From: Corylus avellana
Lineage: Eukaryota; Streptophyta; Magnoliopsida; Fagales; Betulaceae
NCBI RefSeq assembly: GCF_901000735.1
Contig: NC_081542.1
Span: forward strand, 30,817,111-30,881,110
DNA length: 64,000 nt
Reading direction: 5' to 3'
Below are positions 57,985 through 64,000 of the stretch, one piece after another. The notes beneath the pieces were generated by a model, which saw only the letters and a program-made list of their open reading frames with translations, had not been told where the DNA came from and did not search any database. Both the position numbers and the translations under genes were made by a program. Numbering within the stretch: position 1 is the first letter of the stretch; the number at the start of each line of letters is the position of its first letter.

Positions 57985-58737
57985 CTATGTCAACGTGAGT
58001 CGGTCAAGGACGACTCGAGTTCCAGCCCCTTTAGGCCCATCCGGGTTTCGTTGCGGCCTATTGTAGAATGTCGGTGCGTTCTCTAAATACATCGAACAGA
58101 ACGTCACAAACTCGGTTGCTATGTAGCCCTCCGCAATGCAGCCCTCAGGAGCCGCTTTATTGCGCACACTTGATTTGAACCCCCCGAGGCTCCTACATAT
58201 CAAAACTAGTCAATTATTACATCTAATAATTGTTTTAAAATAAATAAATGGCAACAAAATTTTAGTTTTAATTTTTTACGGGAAATGTTACCTCTCTGCC
58301 GGATACATCTATCAATACTGTACCGGTCCACCGAGTCGGCATTCACGGACAAGATGCACCACAACATGAACCATGCTTGTGAAAAAACTGGGGGGGAATA
58401 TCTGTTACATCTTGCACAGAGTCATATAGATCCCAGCTTCAAGTTGGGCCATATCCTCTTGGGTCAACGCCATTGAACATATGTCCCTGAAGAATGCAGA
58501 AATTTCAACCAGCGGTCTAACCACGTTACCGGGCAGTGATCCACGCAATGCAATCGGGAGAAGTTGTTGCATCAATACGTGACTGTCATGACTCTTTAAA
58601 CCCGATATCATACGGTCCTTAAGTTTTACACATCGAGAAATGTTCGAGCCATATCTGTCTGGCACCCTTATATTTCGAAGCACTTTAAGGAAACTAGTTT
58701 TATCCTCTTTCGACATTGTGTGGCAACCATGAGGCAT
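57985..58737 (-). pseudogene. CACTA B transposase, DUF4218 region
   Basis: The frame 58405-58737 begins MPHGCHTMSKEDKTSFLKVL and contains VLMQQLLPIALRGSLPGNVV. A stop precedes QIFPPSFFTSMVHVVVHLV (near 58330-58390). After a short break the frame 57985-58203 gives AAPEGCIAEGYIATEFVTF. These are the signature blocks of DUF4218, which lies between the catalytic domain and DUF4216 in TnpD-type proteins. Confidence 0.83.
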
Positions 58738-58746
58738 ATAGATTCT

Positions 58747-60621
58747 TCAATCATCATTTGTGAAAGGATGAAGTGCCGGTCTCAAACTCATTTCTTGCAA
58801 GTCTTTTCGGGCTTGAAGGTTGTCCTTCGTTTTTTCCTTAATGTCGAGTATTGTGCCAAGTATATTGTCCATCACATTTTTCTCTATGTGCATGACATCA
58901 AGGTTGTGCCGCAATAAATTATCCTTCCAATACTGCAAACGAAATAAAATACTTTTCTTCTTCCACAATATATTATCAGTCCTCTTCCTCTTTGCATGTG
59001 AATTATCAATATTAACTGACTTACCGACGCTCTCATCCCCAAATTCTATCCCTTCTAACTGTTTTATGATTTCATCTCCATCTGGAACATTGGGGGCACA
59101 CTCTAGTTCTCGGTTACCGTCAAATGTATTTTTATTCCGCCTCCATGGATGATCCATGGGCAGGTATCGCCTATGCCCCATAAAGCAAAACTTTCTTTCG
59201 TGTTTTAACCGTCTAGACCTTGTTGCATGCATACAGCAAGGGCATGCCTTCCCACCCCTTCTAGGCCACCCAGACAAGTCCTCGTATGCCGGAAAATCAT
59301 TAATTGTCCACATCAGCTGCGCTCGGAGCATGAAATTTTTTTTCAAGGAGGCATCAAATGTTCGTACCCCCACACTCTATAGTTGCTGCAATTCCTCAAT
59401 TAACGGTTGCATATATACATCTATATCCATTCTAGGTGAACTTGGACCTGGAATAATCAAGGATAATATGAAATATGTTTGTTTCATGCACATCCAAGGA
59501 GGCAGGTTGTACGGTACAAGCATTACAGGCCAAGTACTGTGGGATGTGCTCATGTTCCCAAAATGATTAAATCCATCCGAGGTTAGGCCAAGTCTTAAGT
59601 TCCTACTGTCCGTTGAAAGGTCCGAATATAAATTGTCGAATGACTTCCATGCTTCGCCGTCGGTTGGATGCCTCAATACGCCATCCTTAGTGCGGCCTTC
59701 TACATGCCACCTCATATAGGGTGCAGTATGCTCTGACATAAAAAGCCTCTGTAGTCGTGGTATGATGGGAAACCACCGCAAAACCTTGACCGGACGTCTC
59801 TTACTCGACGTTATGGGGTGGCCATCCTCGTCCAAATGAATTTCATCCTTCCACTTAGATTCTCGACATTTAACACATGAATCTAAGTCCTTATTGCCCT
59901 TCCAGAACAACATACAATTATTGCGACAAGCCGGAATCTTCTTATACCAGAGTCCCATGTCCCTTAGAAACCGTTTCGTCTCATATGTATTAACTGGCAG
60001 GGCTCCATCATCTGTAGGCAGCAACTGATTGATTAGCTCGAGGAAACACGAGAATATCGTATTACTAACTCCACCCACACACTTCAAATTGTATAGATGT
60101 ACAGTAGCACTCAGCTTGCTATGTTTGGTCTTATCATGAAGCGGTTTATCTGCCTTTTTAAGCAATTCCTCGTACTTTCGTACGTCACCTCCATCGGCTT
60201 CGTCATGCACAATGTCTTCTTCCTCTCCATGCACCTCAACCCGAGGCTCACTATTGTCATCTCTAACTTCGTGCATGCCGAATGCATCACGCAACATGGC
60301 GTGCATATTTCCACCCTGTTCAGTGCTTGCACCCGCAGCTGTTGCTGGATGTGATGAATTCGAGCCATCAACAGGAGCTCTAACAGGCCTCTCGCCATGA
60401 TAAATGCAAAATGTTTATTGGGGCCACATTCCTTTCCCCCCTGTCAAGTGGTCGTATACCAAACATGGGGGGTGTCTCTTGTTACAGCGACACGTCTTAT
60501 AGGGGCACAAAATAAGTTTGTCGAGAGTGTCACAATTCTTAACAGCGAAGTCCACAAATGTTCTACATTCGTCTCTGTATTCCTTCGTACCCCTTGACTT
60601 CTTCATCCAACTCTTGTCCAT
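58747..60621 (-). pseudogene. CACTA B transposase, N-terminus and catalytic domain (Tnp2)
   Basis: The start is the Met at 60621 (MDKSWMKKSRGTKEYRDECR), the transposase-associated domain with CPYKTCRCNKRH. The catalytic part reads on at 59377-60306: SHSTWPVMLVPYNLPPWMCM, then LIIPGPSSPRMDIDVYMQPL. It continues at 58747-59373: HERKFCFMGHRRYLPMDHPW, NLDVMHIEKNVMDNILGTIL. Conserved acidic residues in LTSDGFNHFG and PRMDIDVYM are intact. A TAG at 59374-59376 replaces a residue in LQQL-stop-SVGVRTFD (normally Trp), and a TGA lies at 58747-58749. One or two frame changes lie between 60306 and 60415, possibly an intron. Confidence 0.88.
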
Positions 60622-61400
60622 ATTGTTACTACGTACATTAGAAACATAAATATATAAGAATTACGCTAAACTTAAACATAAATGCATTACTATGGCCCAT
60701 GGGAACCCTAACAATGAATAAGTAAATTGTTGTTAATTACTTTATTGTTATTATTTTCTTTCCTTTTTAATTTTTTTTTTCTGCTTAAATTTTACATGAA
60801 GTAATTAATTTCCAAAACTTAAACCATATTATAGTACAAAATTAAAACCATTCGTCATGGGTACCGTACTGGAAAAAAACATCTACGTTTGTTGTTTATT
60901 TAATAACATGTACTCTAATATAAAGTTGCAAAACCTAAACCAAATTATATTAAACAAATTGAAAAGGTTGTAATTTGTTAGGGGGACCTAAATAAAATAA
61001 ATTTAAGTTATGTACGTTTTTGTCGCAATTTTTTTTAAACAAAATAAAGTTACATAATTTGAACTTCATATGGAGACTCTAAATAAAATTCATCTAACTA
61101 GCTACCTAGGTAGGTTTTTGTTTTTAGTTTTTTTCTTTTTTAGCAGTATGTATTATTTATTATTATTTTTGTAATCATTTATTTATTATATAAATGATCA
61201 TTTAATTTATATAATAGCTAGGTTTGTAAAACATACCCAAAATAAAAAAATTTAGCTAATTTCAAACTACTTACCTAAAGACGTGTCTATAAATATTTTG
61301 CATGCATGCTTCATATTGAACAATCCTACATTTCTACGTACAAACATAGGACACTAAAAATAATTTATAGTTCAACCAAATTAATAAGTTAATGAGCTAA
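60622..61400. other. upstream part of CACTA B, non-coding
   Basis: AT-rich with no coding signal and no CACTA end before the gap. Confidence 0.6.
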
Positions 61401-61500
61401 NNNNNNNNNNNNNNNNNNNNNNNNNNNNNNNNNNNNNNNNNNNNNNNNNNNNNNNNNNNNNNNNNNNNNNNNNNNNNNNNNNNNNNNNNNNNNNNNNNNN
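61401..61500. other. assembly gap (100 N)
   Basis: The 5' end of CACTA B should lie here. Confidence 0.99.
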
Positions 61501-63823
61501 TATATATGCTTATTTGCATTTATTATAAAATTCTTAAAACATGTAAATGGAATAATGAACACATCCGTAAGGGTCTATTTTTTTTTTTTTTTAATGTGTC
61601 TCATTCTTAAAACATTCTTAAAATGGTGTAGGGAAATGTTGGAGGCACTAGGGGTTCTCCAGTTCTGAGGAACCGTAGAGTTAGGAGACCACATAGAGTT
61701 TTCCGTGCAAGCGAGGTAATTCCATATGCATGTTGGTGTCTACTGATGTAGTGGCTCTGCCAATGGATTCATATTTTATCTGATTATGAGTTTTTAATGG
61801 CTGGATATTTGTTATTGGTCCAATATGAAACTCTTTTTATATATTTGCTATATATTAATGCACAACGGATAAAAAGATAATTCCCATGAAATTTACTAAT
61901 TGATTATTCTGTTGTTTGTTTTTCATGCACGGAAATGTGACTAATGCTTCAGTTTCGCAATCAGATGGGTCTGGAAAATCTAACGTAAAAGGGCTCAGAG
62001 AAGGGAGACAAATGATGCCAAGAGCCACACAATAGAGTAGTAGATTTTGTTGTAGTAGAATTTGTAAGGAACAATGATCTATGGTGGTATTTTGATGGTC
62101 AGAATTTTGCTACTAAAGTATGTTAGTGGGTGATATTTTGTTGGAGTACTGGACAACATCAAAGGCGTAATGAAGTACTCTGGTGGTCTTTTGTTGGAGA
62201 ACATAAAAAAGGTTTAATGAAGTATCCAAGGATATTTTTTAGTTTTATGGGTTAGTCATCGTGTGCATTTGTCAGATAACTGCACTATGAGTCTTTCAAT
62301 TTGGGTTCCTTGCCATTGTCAGTGTTTTTGAGCTTGATATACATTTTTAGGCCACTTCTTCACAGCATGGTACCAAAATCTATGAGGATAAACACATTCT
62401 AACTCACTCGTTGCTTCTTTGGATAATTTTTTTGTCGTAATTATTTTTATGGTGAGCTAGTAAGGTATATCTATATATTTACCTGATCGATGCTATTGGC
62501 ACTTGATTCATCATAATTCTTGGTAACTTTTGGGTAATATAAAACATCATCATTAGCATTGAAAGAAGTGATTTTAACAGGATTAGGTGGGAAGAAGGAG
62601 GACCTCCAATTGTTAATGAGCCCATCATCCACTTGTTAACAACATGGTCTAGCACAAATATTCTAGTCTTAACGACCTTGAATCAAGTGATTAATTTTAT
62701 ATTGTATGTACAAACACAACATTGGAGTTCTATGAATGGTCTTGGTCAAAAGTCCATATGCAAATCTCTGTATGACTGTGCAGTTGAGAAAATATTGTAA
62801 CTTCTTTGTATTTCATTCAGACAAAGGGGCAAACATAATCCCCACAAAAAGCAAACACAGTCGTAGACCCCCCCAAAAAAAACAAGGAAATCACTTTTTT
62901 TAATCCCACTATCTCCAGCCTGCATTGTACACAATAAAACATTGACAGAATTAGTGAATTCTTTTCAATGGAGTTTGGGTTAGAAAAATTCTTATGTCTC
63001 TTTGTCTCCGTCTTTGTCTCTGTCAAGCAATAGAAAATTTTTTTTCTCCGTCTTTGTCTCTGTACTTCCCTCTTTTGAAAGTTGCCAAGAAAAAGAGGAA
63101 TTTTAACATAGGAGAAGAGCATAAGAGCCGAGCTAAGAAAAAGTAGGAGATAGGATGAGAAGAGAAATTAAATTAAGAAACAGATTCAGAATTTCAAAAG
63201 ATGAGAAGAAAGCCAAAAAAAAAAAACAAAAAAAAAAAAAGGAAGACAGGACAAGGACAAGGACAAGAAGAAGAAGAAAAACGATTTTGATCTCATCTGT
63301 ATTCCGATCTCTTGGACAATGGTTAGATGTGGCCCTCTCATTCCTTAATCTTTAGGGAGTGAGAGGGGCAAGGGGATTTCCTTTCCGCCCTCCCTCTGGA
63401 GACTTTGTGTCCTGAGGCGTCTTTGGCTTTACGAGAGAAAGCCCACCGGAGAAAAAAGTCTTTCTCTTCCCATCCCGGATCATATTCCAGTGCGTCCACA
63501 GAGCTGTTGTCTCTCAAGTAGGGCACAACACAGTAGTTGTTGTTCTCTTTTCTGTTGCATAGGCATAGATGGGGTAGGCAACTAAAGCAATCAACACTTG
63601 GAAACAAGACCACCCATGTTTTCACTCTTCGGTATACAAGGTCTGCGAATCTTCTAGCTTTCTCCCCTCCGTCAAGGCTATGGGCTGGGAAAACGTGGGT
63701 AGGTTTTTTAAAAATATTTTACTTGTGTTTGATATGAAGTAAATTTGAGATGGGAATATTAGTTGGCATAATAATATGACATGGAAAATTCAAGTTTACT
63801 TTTTAAAAGTCATAAAGTATGAC
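61501..63823. repeat. dispersed duplication without insertions (empty-site copy)
   Basis: Bases 61600-62178 match 51575-53455 minus the hAT element. Bases 62179-63823 match 50449-48834 in reverse complement. The two halves are continuous here. The hAT empty site is 62023-62030 and the CACTA empty site is TAC at 62176-62178. A 95-residue minus-strand frame (63338-63625, PYLRDNSSVDALEYDPGWEE) is kept in both copies with few substitutions, but I do not recognise it. Confidence 0.88.
63338..63625 (-). CDS. conserved small frame of unknown function
   Basis: 95 residues, starting MKTWVVLFPSVDCFSCLPHL and ending SHSLKIKE. The plus-strand copy at 49032-49319 has the same length and about eight substitutions (METWVVLLPSVD). 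Conservation of the open frame in two copies is suggestive, but the copies may simply be too young to have decayed. It could also be part of a longer spliced gene. No domain recognised. Confidence 0.3.
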   Translation of the reverse strand: MKTWVVLFPSVDCFSCLPHLCLCNRKENNNYCVVPYLRDNSSVDALEYDPGWEEKDFFLRWAFSRKAKDASGHKVSRGRAERKSPCPSHSLKIKE

Positions 63824-64000
63824 ATGTGTCATACTTTTATTGGATGTGACGTGGCACAGTAACGGAATCCGTTAAGTTAATGGATGGAATTTAACTGCAG
63901 GAACTAAATTATTTTTTTGCATACCACATGGACCTCTAAGTTTGTTTTGATATCACATGGAGTAAATTGTAAATCACGTAAATCACAAGAACTAATTTTG
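63824..64000. other. flank beyond the duplication
   Basis: Similarity to 48834 ends here. The sequence has short phrases (GTGACGTGGCACAGTAACGG, CATACCACATGGACCTCTAA) that resemble common plant dispersed repeats. Confidence 0.5.

Larger units (their letters stand above)
53456..61400 (-). mobile_element. CACTA (En/Spm) transposon B
   Basis: The 3' end is CACTACAAGAATC at 53456, preceded by TAT, a likely 3-bp target-site duplication. Subterminal ACGTG repeats fill 53490-53745. The Ptta-type gene (54646-56585) and the TnpD-type transposase (56965-60621) both read leftwards. The 5' end is not in this block. It most likely corresponds to the reverse complement of 50453-51474, which is flanked by the matching ATA. 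With that piece the element would be at least 9 kb, normal for an autonomous CACTA, although several nonsense codons argue that it is dead. Confidence 0.92.

Noticed and set aside
59156..59566. 136-codon plus-strand frame
   Set aside because: Antisense to the conserved CACTA catalytic domain.
1..64000. tRNA, rRNA or known microRNA genes
   Set aside because: I saw no cloverleaf with A and B boxes, no rRNA core sequence and no recognisable microRNA by eye. A covariance-model scan would be needed to exclude them.

Overview
The window is nuclear DNA of a flowering plant, almost certainly a eudicot. It holds intron-bearing plant genes, several LTR retrotransposon families (three Copia elements with initiator-tRNA-Met-type primer sites, one large coding-poor element), CACTA and hAT DNA transposons, a foldback MITE, and AT-rich intergenic DNA. 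I cannot name the species. Eight sequence blocks are separated by seven runs of exactly 100 N, which look like unsized scaffold joins. Several blocks repeat each other, so part of the apparent structure may be uncollapsed alleles or misplaced contigs.

Layout. 1-1023: fragment of a CACTA transposon (DUF4216 domain). 1124-3031: near-copy of 32282-34170 (retrotransposon end plus first exon of a germin-like gene). 3132-6313: 3' exons of a CACTA accessory gene, then a GGATT-rich simple-sequence tract. 6414-11614: a nearly complete Copia element. 11715-41657 is the main block. It contains a nested tandem array (to about 17.3 kb) that ends in a candidate secreted-peptide gene, an internally deleted Copia element, Gypsy-like debris and a foldback MITE. 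It then has a 6.8-kb coding-poor LTR element carrying a piece of a cation-chloride cotransporter gene, a germin-like gene interrupted by a 2.1-kb LTR element, and a DUF627/DUF629 ubiquitin-hydrolase-related gene with a frameshift. 41758-51474: a second copy of that last gene split by a Copia element, then a dispersed duplication and one end of a CACTA element. 51575-61400: the same duplication with a hAT insertion and the rest of the CACTA element. 61501-64000: the same duplication without either insertion.

Few genes look intact. The best candidate is a two-exon, 57-residue secreted-peptide precursor at 17409-17736 ending in GPSQGDRGH, with two dead copies of its promoter and start codon upstream. 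The germin-like gene has lost two predicted metal ligands and carries a frameshift and an LTR insertion. The hydrolase-related gene is truncated in one copy and split in the other. The coding-poor LTR element has captured about 1 kb of a CCC1-type transporter in sense orientation. Comparing the three copies of the 48.8-63.8 kb segment gives clean empty sites for the hAT and CACTA insertions. It also suggests that block 41758-51474 is inverted relative to its neighbours in the assembly.
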